From: Burkholderia territorii
Lineage (GTDB): Bacteria; Pseudomonadota; Gammaproteobacteria; Burkholderiales; Burkholderiaceae
Assembly: GCF_902833055.1 (NCBI RefSeq)
Contig: NZ_CADFEJ010000001.1
Span: 124,001-188,000, forward strand
Reading direction: 5' to 3'
DNA length: 64,000 nt
Part shown: in pieces, positions 45,507-55,128 of the stretch
How positions within the stretch are numbered: the first letter of the stretch is position 1
How the letters are laid out: each line of letters begins with the position of its first letter
Notes under the pieces: model-generated
Database searches by the model: none
Seen by the model: only the letters and a program-made list of their open reading frames with translations
What the model was told of the DNA's origin: nothing
Program-made: the position numbers and the translations under genes

Positions 45507-46112
45507 ATGTCGACGCCCGATCTTTTCGCCGATACGCCCGCGCCCGACGTGGACTGGTACCCGGGCTGGCTCGCGGCGGCCGACGCCGATCGTATGCTGG
45601 CCGCGCTGATCGACGAGGTTGCGTGGCGGCAGGACACGATCCGCACGCCGCGCGGGCGCATTCCGCTGCCGCGGCTCACCGCGTGGCAAGGCGAGCCGGA
45701 CGCCGTCTACGTGTATTCGGGAATCCGCAACGTGCCCGCGCCGTGGACGCCGGCCGTGCTCGACCTGAAGCGCGCGGTCGAGGCGACCTGCGACGCGCGT
45801 TTCAACAGCGTGCTGCTCAATCGTTATCGCAACGGGCAGGACAGCCTCGGCTGGCATGCGGACAACGAGCCGGAGCTCGGCGACGCGCCGGTGATCGCGT
45901 CCGTCAGCCTCGGCGCGATGCGCGTGTTCGACTTGCGTCATCGCGCCACCGGCGTCGTGCATGCGTACCGGTTGACGCACGGCAGCCTGCTGGTGATGCG
46001 CGGCCGCACGCAGGCCGAATGGCAGCACCGCGTGCCCAAGGCGCCGGCGGTGCAGGGCGAGCGGATCAACCTGACTTTTCGGCGAGTAATGACGGGGGAG
46101 GCGGCACGCTAG
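45507..46112 (+). CDS. AlkB-type Fe(II)/2-oxoglutarate dioxygenase
   Basis: A 201-residue enzyme that would remove alkyl lesions from DNA or RNA bases. The iron ligands are seen in SLGWHADNEPELG (His and Asp of the H-x-D motif) and the distal His in TQAEWQHRVPK. The 2-oxoglutarate-binding Arg lies in INLTFRRV. FNSVLLNRYRNGQDSLGW and ASVSLGAMRVFDLRHR are closer to the ABH2/ABH3-like bacterial type than to E. coli AlkB. Start ATG 45507; an in-frame TTG 15 bases upstream is less likely. Confidence 0.9.
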   Translation: MSTPDLFADTPAPDVDWYPGWLAAADADRMLAALIDEVAWRQDTIRTPRGRIPLPRLTAWQGEPDAVYVYSGIRNVPAPWTPAVLDLKRAVEATCDARFNSVLLNRYRNGQDSLGWHADNEPELGDAPVIASVSLGAMRVFDLRHRATGVVHAYRLTHGSLLVMRGRTQAEWQHRVPKAPAVQGERINLTFRRVMTGEAAR

Positions 46113-46430
46113 CCGCGCCTGCCGGAGGGCTTGCATCGCCCAGGGTCGCGACCCGTTTTTCAACCGATCCACTGAAGCGCTCGTCCATGCGGCACGTTGA
46201 CGCACAGGTGCTGCGCGCGCCGGGGGAATCGGCGGCGAGGCCCGCGCCACAAGGGTTTCAGTTGGATTTCATCGACCACCCGGTTCTGATAGGCAGGTGT
46301 AAGCCCTGATGGTGCGTCGCAACAATCATTGACTAAACTGTCGAATGGCTGAAACGCGCCGCGAACCGGCGCATCTTTTCGACATGCACGACGCGTTGCC
46401 GATGCGACGCGTAGCGCAGGAGCATAATTC
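46113..46430 (+). other. intergenic region, no gene recognised
   Basis: About 318 bases. Only short frames are present in both directions; no family, repeat or clear terminator was identified. Confidence 0.35.
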
Positions 46431-46637
46431 TTGACCGTACTGGACTCATCCCTCGAACCCTCGCTGCACGTCTTCGAACAAGACGGCGCATGGCAATGGG
46501 CGCTGACGGTGAAGCGGGTGTCCGGCGTCGGTGTGAAAGTCGTCGCATTCAGCACGGACGGCTTCCCCGCCGAAGCCGACGCGCATGCCGCCGGCCAGCT
46601 TGCCCGTGCCGAGTATGACGACGCCGTGACGGCCTGA
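46431..46637 (+). CDS. small hypothetical protein
   Basis: A 68-residue protein starting at TTG 46431, eight bases after AGGAG (46418-46422). It contains HVFEQDGAWQWALTVKRVSG and VVAFSTDGFPAEADAHAAGQ, with an even hydrophobicity and no signal or membrane segment. Composition fits a real gene. No family is recognised and no link to neighbours is evident. Confidence 0.55.
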   Translation: MTVLDSSLEPSLHVFEQDGAWQWALTVKRVSGVGVKVVAFSTDGFPAEADAHAAGQLARAEYDDAVTA

Positions 46638-46798
46638 CGTCGCGCCGCGCCGACCCGTGCGCGGATCGGCGTGATCGTCCGTTCCCGGCCGTTTTTCTTT
46701 TCCGTTCCGTTTTCCTCGCTTTCCCTCCGTTTTCCTCGCCTCGCCGTCGCGCATCGCGTGACGCACGGGCGTGGCCGCGCCATGCGTCGATCGCGACA

Positions 46799-46811
46799 AA
46801 TGGTCCGTAGC
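46799..46811 (+). promoter_or_regulatory. shared upstream motif, copy A (before gspI)
   Basis: AATGGTCCGTAGC, about 120 bases before the gspI start. Downstream of it, CG.CA..C..CTG..AT..G is also conserved with the copies at 48057 and 54962. Confidence 0.65.
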
Positions 46812-46930
46812 TTTCGACACGCACCTGCCATACGCGCCACTTAACGTGCATGCGCGGCATCCGCCGTGCCGGCGATGCGCGACGCGTCGCACGGCCGGCG
46901 CGCGACGACTCATCGACAACAACGCAGGTC

Positions 46931-47341
46931 ATGTGCGACGACAGAACCGACTTTCACCGCGCCGCACGGGCGCCGCTACGGGGATTCACGCTGATCGAGG
47001 TGCTGATCGCGCTGGCGATCGTCGCGGTGGCGCTCGGCGCCGTGATGCGCGCGATCGGCGCGCTCGCGTCGGACACCGATACGGCGCGCATGCGGTTGCT
47101 CGCGCTCTGGAGCGCCGACAACGCGCTCGGCGAGATCCGCATCGCGTCGAGCTGGCCGGACGCGGGCACGCAGACGTTCGCGTGCCCGCAGGGTCGTTAC
47201 CGGTTCGTGTGCCGGCAGTCCGTGGCCGCGCTGCCGAGCCCGCTCGTGCGGCGCGTGACGGTCAGCGTCTATCCGTCCGCATCGAGCCGCAACGTGCTCG
47301 CCGAAGTCGTGACGGTGATCCAGAATGAAGCGCGGCGCTGA
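46931..47341 (+). CDS. gspI: type II secretion minor pseudopilin GspI-like
   Basis: A 136-residue prepilin-like protein. The leader MCDDRTDFHRAARAPLRG ends before FTLIEVLIALAIVAVALG, the prepilin peptidase site (G|F, Glu at +5) and hydrophobic helix. The rest, LLALWSADNALGEIRI and CPQGRYRFVCR, fits GspI. GspI and GspJ form part of the pseudopilus tip. No other gsp gene is next to this pair. It overlaps gspJ by 17 bases, and a shared motif lies 120 bases upstream. Confidence 0.83.
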   Translation: MCDDRTDFHRAARAPLRGFTLIEVLIALAIVAVALGAVMRAIGALASDTDTARMRLLALWSADNALGEIRIASSWPDAGTQTFACPQGRYRFVCRQSVAALPSPLVRRVTVSVYPSASSRNVLAEVVTVIQNEARR

Positions 47342-47987
47342 CCGGCGCGCGCCGGCGCGCGCGCGGGGCTTCACGCTGATCGAGATGCTGGTCGCGATCG
47401 CGCTGCTGGCCGTGATCGCGCTGCTGTCGTGGCGCGGCCTCGATGCGACGATCCGCGGCCGCGACGATATCGCGTCGAATCTGGCGCAAACGCGTCTGCT
47501 CGGCCGCTATTTTTCCCAGCTGCAGTTCGACCTGATGAACCTGGTGACGGCCGACGAAGTGTTCGGGCCGCCGCTGCGGATCCGGCCGAACGATCTCGTG
47601 ATGGTGCGGCATCTGGGCGTCGGCGCCGGCCCGGCGCACGTGCAGGTCGTGCGGTACCGGCTCAAGGGGCGCGAGCTCGAGCGCAGCGCGTCGCAGCCGC
47701 TCGCGTCGCTCGCCGAGGTCGAGGCGGCGCTGCAGCAGATGGACGCGTTTCCGCGCGTGGTCGTCAGCAACGATGCGCGCTCGATGCAGCTGGCCGTATG
47801 GATTGCGCCGGGCGGCTGGACGACCAGCCAGACGGCGATCGAGCAGGCCTATGCGCAGTTTCTCGCGCAGCACGGGATCAGCAATTCGACGTCGCTCGGG
47901 ATGCCGCTGCCGCGCGGGGTGCGGTTCGCGGTGACGCTTGGCGCGCCGCCGGTCGAATACGTGCGGACGATCCCGATCGGCCAGTGA
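47325..47987 (+). CDS. gspJ: type II secretion minor pseudopilin GspJ-like
   Basis: A 220-residue prepilin-like protein. The leader is rich in Arg (MKRGADRRAPARARG), then FTLIEMLVAIALLAVIALLS with the processing Gly and Glu at +5. RGLDATIRGRDDIA and LLGRYFSQLQFDLMNL are typical GspJ text, followed by a beta-rich globular domain with QVVRYRLKGRELERSA. It is a GspI partner. The usual GspK and GspH are absent here, so the pair may work with a T2SS encoded elsewhere or in an unusual assembly. Confidence 0.82.
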   Translation: MKRGADRRAPARARGFTLIEMLVAIALLAVIALLSWRGLDATIRGRDDIASNLAQTRLLGRYFSQLQFDLMNLVTADEVFGPPLRIRPNDLVMVRHLGVGAGPAHVQVVRYRLKGRELERSASQPLASLAEVEAALQQMDAFPRVVVSNDARSMQLAVWIAPGGWTTSQTAIEQAYAQFLAQHGISNSTSLGMPLPRGVRFAVTLGAPPVEYVRTIPIGQ

Positions 47988-48056
47988 CGGCGGCCGGGCG
48001 GGCATCGGGGCGCGAGGTCGGTCTCGCCGAGACAGGCGTTTCGCCGCCCGGCACAA

Positions 48057-48069
48057 AATGGTCCGTAAC
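48057..48069 (+). promoter_or_regulatory. shared upstream motif, copy B (before the first TPR glycosyltransferase)
   Basis: AATGGTCCGTAAC, 114 bases before the preferred start at 48183. The downstream conserved block described for copy A is also present. Confidence 0.7.
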
Positions 48070-48182
48070 TTTCGTCATACGTCTGTTATTGGGCGTCCGT
48101 TAGTCTCGTGCCGAGCATGATTGCCGCGACGGGCCGCTCCGGCCCGTTCAGCGGCGCATCGGCAAACGGGAAGGGGGCGAAC

Positions 48183-50405
48183 GTGACGGTCGAGCACCGG
48201 CATGATGCACACGCGGGCGCATCGGGGAACGGCGCGCCCGCGCAATGGCAATCGGCGGCGATCCTCGGCCGCGCGCAGCAATCGCACGGCGCCGGGCGCT
48301 TCGACGACGCGGCGCGCGACTATCTCGCCGTGCTCGCGAACGAGCCCGATCATCCGCAGGCGTTGCATCTGTACGGCGTGCTGCAGTTCCAGCGCGGCGC
48401 GGCCGGCGAGGCGGAGGCGCTGCTGCGCCGCTCGATCTCGATCGACGCGAGCGCGCGGGCATTGTCGGATCTCGGTGCGATCGTCGGCGAGAGCGGGCGT
48501 GTCGACGAGGCGCTGGACCATTTCGCGGCGGCGCTGCGTGCGGCGCCCGACGACGTGCAGACGCTCGTGCGTCGCGGTAACACGCTGATCGCGCTGCATC
48601 GCTACGACGACGCGCTCGCGGCGTTCGACCGCGCGCTCGCGGTGTCGCCGCTCGTGCTCGATGCGCTGTGCAATCGCGGCGCTGCGCTGCGGGCGCTCGG
48701 CCGCCTCGACGACGCGCTCGACACCTACGATCGCGCGCTGATGGTCGATCCGCGCTCGTGCGAGTCGTGGTTCAACCGCGGTCTCGTGCTGCGCGCGCTT
48801 CAGCGGCCGGCCGATGCGCTGCACTGCTTCGACCGCGCGAATGCCCTTCGGCCCGGCGTGGCCACGATCCAGGCCGAACGCGGCCGCGCGCTCGTCGATC
48901 TCGACCGCGTGAACGAAGCGCTCGCGGCCTTCAACGACGCGATCGCGGCCGATCCCGCACGGCTCGACGTGCTTCACGACAGCGCGGTCGCGCTCGAACG
49001 GCTCGGTCGCGCGGACGAAGCGCTGCTTCGCTGCGAGCGCGTGCTGGCGCTCGACGCGAACCACGTGCCCGCGCTGGCGAGCCGCGGCAACGCATTGCTG
49101 CAAATGCGCCGCTACGACGACGCGCTCGACAGCTATGCGCGTGCGCTCGCCATCGAGCCTCGGTCCGCCGATCTCCTGTGCAATCGCGGCACCGCGCTGC
49201 GCCACCTGAAGCGCTTCGACGAAGCGCTGTCCTGCTACGACGCGGCGCTCGCGATCGACCCGCATTTCGCCGAAGCGTGGACCAACCGCGCCAGCGTGCT
49301 GCAGGACCTGCACCGCCGCGACGAAGCGGCCGCCTCGCTCGATCGCGCGCTCGCGCTGCGTCCGGAGCATGCGACGAACTGGCTCAACCGCGGCAACCTG
49401 CATGCCGACCACGCGCAGGCGGACGACGCGCTTGCCGCTTACGAACGTGCGCTTGCGTTGCGTCCCGACTATGTCGACGCTCATGTCGCCCGCGCATCGC
49501 TGCATCTGATGGAGGGCGATTTCGAACGCGGTTGGCCAGCGTACGAATGGCGGCTGCGCGACGCGCAGCTCGCGCGGCAGGTGCGTCCGTTCACGCAGCC
49601 GGCCTGGCGCGGCGACGAACCGCTCGACGGCAGGACGATCCTGATTCACGCGGAGCAGGGCTACGGCGACACGCTGCAGTTCTGCCGCTACGTGCCGCTC
49701 GTCGCCGCGCGCGGCGCCCGCGTCGTGCTGGAGGTTCAGCCGCCGTTGCGCGCGTTGATGGCATCGCTCGACGGCACCGCCGCGGTGGTCTCGCGCGGCG
49801 AGCCGCTACCCGCGTTCGACTGCCACGTGCCGCTGCCGAGCCTGCCGTATGCGTTTCGCACCGACGTGCGGACGATTCCATCGGCTGCCGCCTATCTGCA
49901 TGCGGCCCCGCACCGCGTGCGCGAATGGGAAGCGCTGCTCGGCGCACGACGCCGGCCGCGCATCGGGCTCGCGTGGGCCGGCAATCCGGAACACCGCAAC
50001 GACCACCATCGGTCGATCGATCTGGCGCGGTTCGCGCCGCTGTTCGATCTCGACGTCGACTGGGTCAGCCTGCAGAAGCCGGTTCGTGAGCGCGACCTCG
50101 GCGAGCTTGCGGATTCGCCGCTGCGCCGCGTGGACGACGCGCTCGGCGATTTCGCGGATACGGCCGCGTTGATCGGCGCACTGGATGTCGTGATCGCGGT
50201 CGATTCCGCCGTTGCGCATCTGGCGGGCGCGCTCGGCCGCCCGGTGTGGATATTGCTGCCCGACCCGCCGGAATGGCGCTGGATGCGGGCACGCGGCGAC
50301 AGCCCCTGGTATCCGTCCGCGCGGCTGTTTCGCCAGTCGTCGCCGGGACTCTGGCGCGCCGTGATCGACGCGGTACGCGATGCGATCGCGGCGATGACGC
50401 GTTAG
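48183..50405 (+). CDS. TPR-repeat glycosyltransferase, paralogue 1
   Basis: A 740-residue protein from GTG 48183, favoured by GGGAAGGGGG upstream; ATG 48117 is an alternative. About twelve tetratricopeptide repeats (residues 15-440; for example RYDDALAAFDRALAVSP, RFDEALSCYDAALAIDP) precede a GT-B-type catalytic domain. That domain shows HAEQGYGDTLQFCRYVPL near residue 490, WAGNPEHRNDHHRSI near 600 and AVDSAVAHLAGALGRPVWIL near 674, as in heptosyltransferase/GT9-like enzymes. No signal peptide, so cytoplasmic. Three such genes in a row next to a giant exoprotein suggest protein glycosylation; the target is inferred. Confidence 0.85.
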   Translation: MTVEHRHDAHAGASGNGAPAQWQSAAILGRAQQSHGAGRFDDAARDYLAVLANEPDHPQALHLYGVLQFQRGAAGEAEALLRRSISIDASARALSDLGAIVGESGRVDEALDHFAAALRAAPDDVQTLVRRGNTLIALHRYDDALAAFDRALAVSPLVLDALCNRGAALRALGRLDDALDTYDRALMVDPRSCESWFNRGLVLRALQRPADALHCFDRANALRPGVATIQAERGRALVDLDRVNEALAAFNDAIAADPARLDVLHDSAVALERLGRADEALLRCERVLALDANHVPALASRGNALLQMRRYDDALDSYARALAIEPRSADLLCNRGTALRHLKRFDEALSCYDAALAIDPHFAEAWTNRASVLQDLHRRDEAAASLDRALALRPEHATNWLNRGNLHADHAQADDALAAYERALALRPDYVDAHVARASLHLMEGDFERGWPAYEWRLRDAQLARQVRPFTQPAWRGDEPLDGRTILIHAEQGYGDTLQFCRYVPLVAARGARVVLEVQPPLRALMASLDGTAAVVSRGEPLPAFDCHVPLPSLPYAFRTDVRTIPSAAAYLHAAPHRVREWEALLGARRRPRIGLAWAGNPEHRNDHHRSIDLARFAPLFDLDVDWVSLQKPVRERDLGELADSPLRRVDDALGDFADTAALIGALDVVIAVDSAVAHLAGALGRPVWILLPDPPEWRWMRARGDSPWYPSARLFRQSSPGLWRAVIDAVRDAIAAMTR

Positions 50406-50447
50406 ACGCGACGAAACGAACCAGAACGATCAACCAGGGGCCACACG

Positions 50448-52700
50448 ATGACATTGAACGGGGAAGGGACGACACTCGCGAGTGCGCCGGCCGCGTCACG
50501 ATCGCCGGATCGCCATTCGCCCGATGCCGCGCAGCTCGAGCGGCTGCTCGCACGCGCGCGCATCGCGCACCGCGACGGCGCGCTGCAACAGGCGGAGCAC
50601 GCGTACGCGGAATTGCTCGCACTCGATCCCGACCATCCGGAAGCGCTGCATCTGCTCGGCGCATTGCGATTCCAGCAGGGCCGTCTCGACGATGCCGAGC
50701 CGCTGATGCGGCGCTCGATCGAGCGCCAGCCGGTGCCGCTCGCGCTGGCGAACTACTCGGCGGTGCTCGCCGGACTCGGCCGCACGCACGACGCGCTCGC
50801 TCGCCTCGACGATGCGCTCGCGATCAATCCCGCGCATCAGCGCGCGCTGTTCCAGCGTGCCGGCCTGCTCGCGCAACTCGGGCGTCACGACGAAGCGTGC
50901 GCATCCTACGACCGGCTGCTCGAACTGACGCCCGGTTTCGCCGACGGCTACGTGAAGCGCAGCGACACGCAGCGCGCGCTCGGCCGCCACGACGCGGCAC
51001 TTGCCGACTGCGACCGGGCGGTCGCGCTCGCGGGCCGCTCGTTCGATGCGATGCGCGCACGCGGTCTCGCGCTGCGTGAGCTCGGCCGCTTCCGCGATGC
51101 GGCGCTCAGCTACGACCATGCGCTCGCGCTCGCACCCGGCAGTGCCGAAGTGCTGTTCCTGCGCGGCGTCGCGTATCTGGATCTGCACGAGCCCGAGCGC
51201 GCGCTCGCGGATTTCAATGCGGCGATCGCCGCAAGCCCGACGTTCGTCGATGCGATCGTCAACAGTTCGATTGCGCTCGAGCAGCTCGGGCGGCACGAAG
51301 AAGCGCTGGTGCGCTGCGATCACGCGATCGCGCTCGATCCGCGTCATGCGCGCGCGCTCGCGAATCGCGGCAACGCGGCGAGCCACGTCGGGCGCTACGC
51401 GGAGGCGGTGGACAGCTATGCGCGCGCGCTCGACGTCGAGCCGGACAACACCGCCGTGCTGTGCAACTTCGCAAGCGCGCTGATGCACGTCGGTCGCCAC
51501 GACGACGCGCACGCGATGTGCGACCGCGCGCTTGCGGTCGATGCGCACTGCACCGCGGCGTCGTTCACGCGCGCCGTTGTCAGGCTCGAAACGCATCGTT
51601 ACGACGACGCGCTCGCCGATCTCGCGCGCGTGATCGACACAACGCCCCACGACAAGCTCGCGCACTTTCATCGGGGAAACGCGTTGCGTGCGCTGCGCCG
51701 CCACGACGACGCGCTGGATGCCTATGCACGCGTGCTCGACATCGATCCGGACGACGCGCCCGCGCACTGCATGCGCGCCTTCCTGTGCCTGTCGACCGGC
51801 GATTTCGAAGCCGGCTGGGCCGAGTACGAATGGCGCTGGCGCGACCGCCAGCTCGACGGCAGCCGGCGCGATTTCGCGCAGCCGCGCTGGACGCACGGCA
51901 CGCCGCTCGACGGCCGCACGATCCTGCTGTACCCGGAACAGGGGCTTGGCGACACGCTGCAGTTCTGCCGCTATGTGCCGCTGGTCAAGGCGCTCGGCGC
52001 ACGCGTCGTGCTGGAGGCGCCCGTCGAATTGAAGTCGCTGTTCGCGACGCTCGACGGCGTGGATGTGCTCGTCGCGCGCGGCGATCCTCTGCCGCCGTTC
52101 GATCTGCATTGCCCGCTGCTGAGCCTGCCGCTGGAGTTCCGCACGGACCTGTCGTCGATTCCGGCGGACACGCCGTACCTGCGTGCTGATCCCGAGCGGG
52201 TCGAACGCTGGCGCGCGCGTCTCGGCGCGACGGGCCGGCCGCGCATCGGCCTCGTCTGGACGGGCAATCCGCTGCACCTGAACGACCGCAACCGCTCGAT
52301 GACGCTGACCGACCTGTTGCCGCTGCTCGACGATCGCTACGAGTGGATCAGCGTGCAGAAGGTGATCCGCGACGACGATCGTGCGGCGCTGCAGGCGAGC
52401 CCGATCCGCTTCGTCGGCGACGACCTGACCGATTTCGCGGAGACGGCCGCGTTGATCGGCGCACTGGACGCGGTGATCAGCGTCGATACGTCGGTCGCGC
52501 ACCTGGCCGGTGCGCTCGGTTGTCCGCTCGCGGTGCTGCTGCCGCACACGCCGGATTTCCGCTGGTTGCTCGATCGCGACGACAGCCCGTGGTATCCGGG
52601 TGCGACGCTGTTCCGCCAGCCGCAGGGCGGCCAGTGGGCGCCGGTGGTCGAGCGCGTGCGCGGCGCGCTGCCGGCGCTCGTGGCGAGCGCGACGCGATGA
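50448..52700 (+). CDS. TPR-repeat glycosyltransferase, paralogue 2
   Basis: A 750-residue paralogue starting 42 bases after paralogue 1, behind AGGGG. TPR repeats cover about residues 20-440 (RFRDAALSYDHALALAP, RHDDALDAYARVLDID). The catalytic part shows YPEQGLGDTLQFCRYVPLVK near 497, WTGNPLHLNDRNRSMT near 605 and SVDTSVAHLAGALGCPLAVL near 679. The motif set is as in paralogue 1, but sequences between differ enough to suggest an old duplication. The final ATGA couples it to paralogue 3. Confidence 0.85.
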   Translation: MTLNGEGTTLASAPAASRSPDRHSPDAAQLERLLARARIAHRDGALQQAEHAYAELLALDPDHPEALHLLGALRFQQGRLDDAEPLMRRSIERQPVPLALANYSAVLAGLGRTHDALARLDDALAINPAHQRALFQRAGLLAQLGRHDEACASYDRLLELTPGFADGYVKRSDTQRALGRHDAALADCDRAVALAGRSFDAMRARGLALRELGRFRDAALSYDHALALAPGSAEVLFLRGVAYLDLHEPERALADFNAAIAASPTFVDAIVNSSIALEQLGRHEEALVRCDHAIALDPRHARALANRGNAASHVGRYAEAVDSYARALDVEPDNTAVLCNFASALMHVGRHDDAHAMCDRALAVDAHCTAASFTRAVVRLETHRYDDALADLARVIDTTPHDKLAHFHRGNALRALRRHDDALDAYARVLDIDPDDAPAHCMRAFLCLSTGDFEAGWAEYEWRWRDRQLDGSRRDFAQPRWTHGTPLDGRTILLYPEQGLGDTLQFCRYVPLVKALGARVVLEAPVELKSLFATLDGVDVLVARGDPLPPFDLHCPLLSLPLEFRTDLSSIPADTPYLRADPERVERWRARLGATGRPRIGLVWTGNPLHLNDRNRSMTLTDLLPLLDDRYEWISVQKVIRDDDRAALQASPIRFVGDDLTDFAETAALIGALDAVISVDTSVAHLAGALGCPLAVLLPHTPDFRWLLDRDDSPWYPGATLFRQPQGGQWAPVVERVRGALPALVASATR

Positions 52701-54916
52701 GCACGGTGCATGCGCTGCCGCTGCGGGCGGCCGTCGACGATGCGCTGCGCCAGGCGCGCGCGAAGCTCGAGCAGCGCGATTTTGCCGGCGCGGCGCGGCT
52801 CTACGAAGGCGTGCTGGCGATGATGCCCGATCACGTCGAAGCACTGCACCTGCTCGGCGTCGTGCATCTGGCGCGCGGCGACGCGTCGCGCGCGGAGCCG
52901 CTGATCGCGCGCTCGATGCGGTTCGGACTCGACCAGCCGTGGAATTTCGCCAACCATGCGGCGGCGCTGACCGGCACGGGCCGCCATCGCGAGGCGCTCG
53001 ACGCGGCGGCGCAGGCGCTCGCACGCGATTCCGGGCATGCGCCCGCGCATGCGGCACGCGGCGACGCGCTACGTGCGCTCGGCCGGCACGGCGAAGCGGT
53101 CGGCGCGTACGATCTCGCGCTCGCGCGCGAGCCCGGGCGCGCCGCGACTTGGGTGCGTCGCGGCGAGGCGCTGCGCGCGATGGGCCGGCCAGCCGACGCG
53201 TTGATCAGCATCGAGCGCGCGCTGCGGATCGATTCGAACGATGCGCTCGCGCTCGCGGAACGCGGCCATGCGCTGCGTGCGCTCGGGCGCGGCGACGAGG
53301 CCGTGCATTGTTTCCGGCTCGCGATGGTGGTGCGCGGCAAGACTCCCGAGCTCGTCTACGCGTGCGGCTATGCGTTGATCGAACTGGGCCGCCCGGCCGA
53401 AGCGCTCGCGTGCGTCGACGAAGCGCTGGCGCGCACGCCGGACGATGCGCAACTGTTGTTCGTCAGTTGCGTCGCGCTCGACCTGCTGCATCTGCGCGAC
53501 GAATTGCTGAAGCGCGCCGACCGCCTGCTCGCGCTAGACCGCGACAACGTCGGCGCATGGATCGGTCGCGGCAACGCGCTGCTGGGACTGAGGCGTCACG
53601 AGGAAGCCGTGCGCGCCTACGGTGAAGCGCTCGCGCGCGCGCCTGCCGATTTCGATGCGCTGCGCAATCGCGCCGGAGCGTTGCGGGCGCTCGGCGCCTG
53701 CGACGACGCCGTTGCGGATTACGACCGGGCACTTGCCGCGCGCGGCCCGCATGCGGAAGTGCTGTGCAATCGCGCGATCGCGCAGCAACTGCTCGGCCGC
53801 TACGACGACGCGCTCGCGAGCTACGCGGCCGCCACCGCCGCGCCCTGCGGTACCGCGCAGGAGTTCTACGCGCGTGCGGTCGCGCGCCAGCAGGTCGGCG
53901 ATTACGCGGGCGCGCTCGCCGATTTCGCGCTGGCCTGCCGGCACGATGCGAATCACGGCATCGCGCGCCGCTCCGAGGCGTTCTGCCGCCTGTTGACGGG
54001 CGACTTCGACACGGGCTGGCGGCAGCACGAAGCGCGCTGGGATGCCGCCGACGTGATGCTGCACCGCCGTCACGCGGACCGCCCGCAATGGACCGGCGAC
54101 GAACCGCTGGTTGGACGCACGCTGCTGCTGCATGCGGAGCAGGGTTTCGGCGACACGCTGCAGTTCTGCCGCTACGCGAGCCTCGCGCACGATCGCGGCG
54201 CGATCGTGACGATCGATGCGCCTGCTGCGCTGGCCGACCTGCTCGGCACGTTGCGCGGTGTGAGCCGCGTCGTCGCCGACGGCCAGGCGTTGCCGGCGTT
54301 CGATCTGCATTGCCCGATGATGAGCCTGCCGTTCGCGTTTCGCACGACGCTCGATACGGTGCCGGCCGACGTGCCGTACCTGCATGCCGACCCGCGGCGA
54401 CGCGCGGCATGGCTCGAGCGGCTCGATGCGGCTGCGCCGCCGGGGCGCCTGCGTGTGGGCGTCGTGTGGTCCGGCAACCCGCATCACGCCAACGACGAGA
54501 ACCGGTCGATGACGTTTGCCGCGCTCGCGCCGCTCGTCGCGCTCGACGCGACGTTCGTCAGCCTGCAAGTCGGCGTGCGCGCGCGCGACGCCGACGCGTT
54601 CGCGGCCAGCGGCGTGCTGTCGTTCGAGGCGGCGTTGACGGATTTCGCGGAGACGGCCGCGCTCGTCGACACGCTGGATCTGGTGATCGCCGTCGATACG
54701 TCGGTCGTGCACCTGGCCGGCGCGCTCGGCCGGCCGGTGTGGGTGCTGCTGCCGCGCGTGCCGGACTGGCGCTGGCTGGTCGAGCGCGACGACAGCCCGT
54801 GGTATCCGACCGCGACGCTGTTCCGGCAAGGGCGGCCGGGCGACTGGCCGGCATTGGTCGAACGCGTCGCGCAGGCGCTCGCGGCTTGCATCCGCGCGCA
54901 CCGCGAGACGGCGTGA
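52697..54916 (+). CDS. TPR-repeat glycosyltransferase, paralogue 3
   Basis: A 739-residue paralogue whose ATG overlaps the previous stop (ATGA). Its TPR region (residues 15-430) is the most divergent of the three. The catalytic part has HAEQGFGDTLQFCRYASLAH near 481, WSGNPHHANDENRSMT near 595 and AVDTSVVHLAGALGRPVWVL near 667. Ala- and Arg-rich throughout, GC-rich, no signal peptide. The three proteins may act in sequence or on different parts of one target. Confidence 0.85.
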   Translation: MSTVHALPLRAAVDDALRQARAKLEQRDFAGAARLYEGVLAMMPDHVEALHLLGVVHLARGDASRAEPLIARSMRFGLDQPWNFANHAAALTGTGRHREALDAAAQALARDSGHAPAHAARGDALRALGRHGEAVGAYDLALAREPGRAATWVRRGEALRAMGRPADALISIERALRIDSNDALALAERGHALRALGRGDEAVHCFRLAMVVRGKTPELVYACGYALIELGRPAEALACVDEALARTPDDAQLLFVSCVALDLLHLRDELLKRADRLLALDRDNVGAWIGRGNALLGLRRHEEAVRAYGEALARAPADFDALRNRAGALRALGACDDAVADYDRALAARGPHAEVLCNRAIAQQLLGRYDDALASYAAATAAPCGTAQEFYARAVARQQVGDYAGALADFALACRHDANHGIARRSEAFCRLLTGDFDTGWRQHEARWDAADVMLHRRHADRPQWTGDEPLVGRTLLLHAEQGFGDTLQFCRYASLAHDRGAIVTIDAPAALADLLGTLRGVSRVVADGQALPAFDLHCPMMSLPFAFRTTLDTVPADVPYLHADPRRRAAWLERLDAAAPPGRLRVGVVWSGNPHHANDENRSMTFAALAPLVALDATFVSLQVGVRARDADAFAASGVLSFEAALTDFAETAALVDTLDLVIAVDTSVVHLAGALGRPVWVLLPRVPDWRWLVERDDSPWYPTATLFRQGRPGDWPALVERVAQALAACIRAHRETA

Positions 54917-54935
54917 GCCGCCGACTGTGACAAAA

Positions 54936-54974
54936 GCTACGGACCATTCGCGCGCGCCCGGAATGGTCCGTAAC
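54936..54974. promoter_or_regulatory. shared upstream motif, copy C with inverted partner
   Basis: AATGGTCCGTAAC at 54962-54974 and its inverted form GCTACGGACCATT at 54936-54948, 13 bases apart, both between paralogue 3 and the exoprotein. Only this copy has an inverted partner, giving a large palindrome. The downstream block conserved with copies A and B follows. Confidence 0.7.
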
Positions 54975-55128
54975 ACCCGCCACGCGGCTGCCATCGGGCA
55001 TTCGTATGTTCTCGAGATTCCGGTGGCCGGGTGTCGGCCCACGCGCAACGATCAGGCGCGGCAACGGATCGGCGTCGCTTGCGGCGCGGTCGTCGCCGAG
55101 CGCCATTTCATAGGATTCGGGGTGAAGA

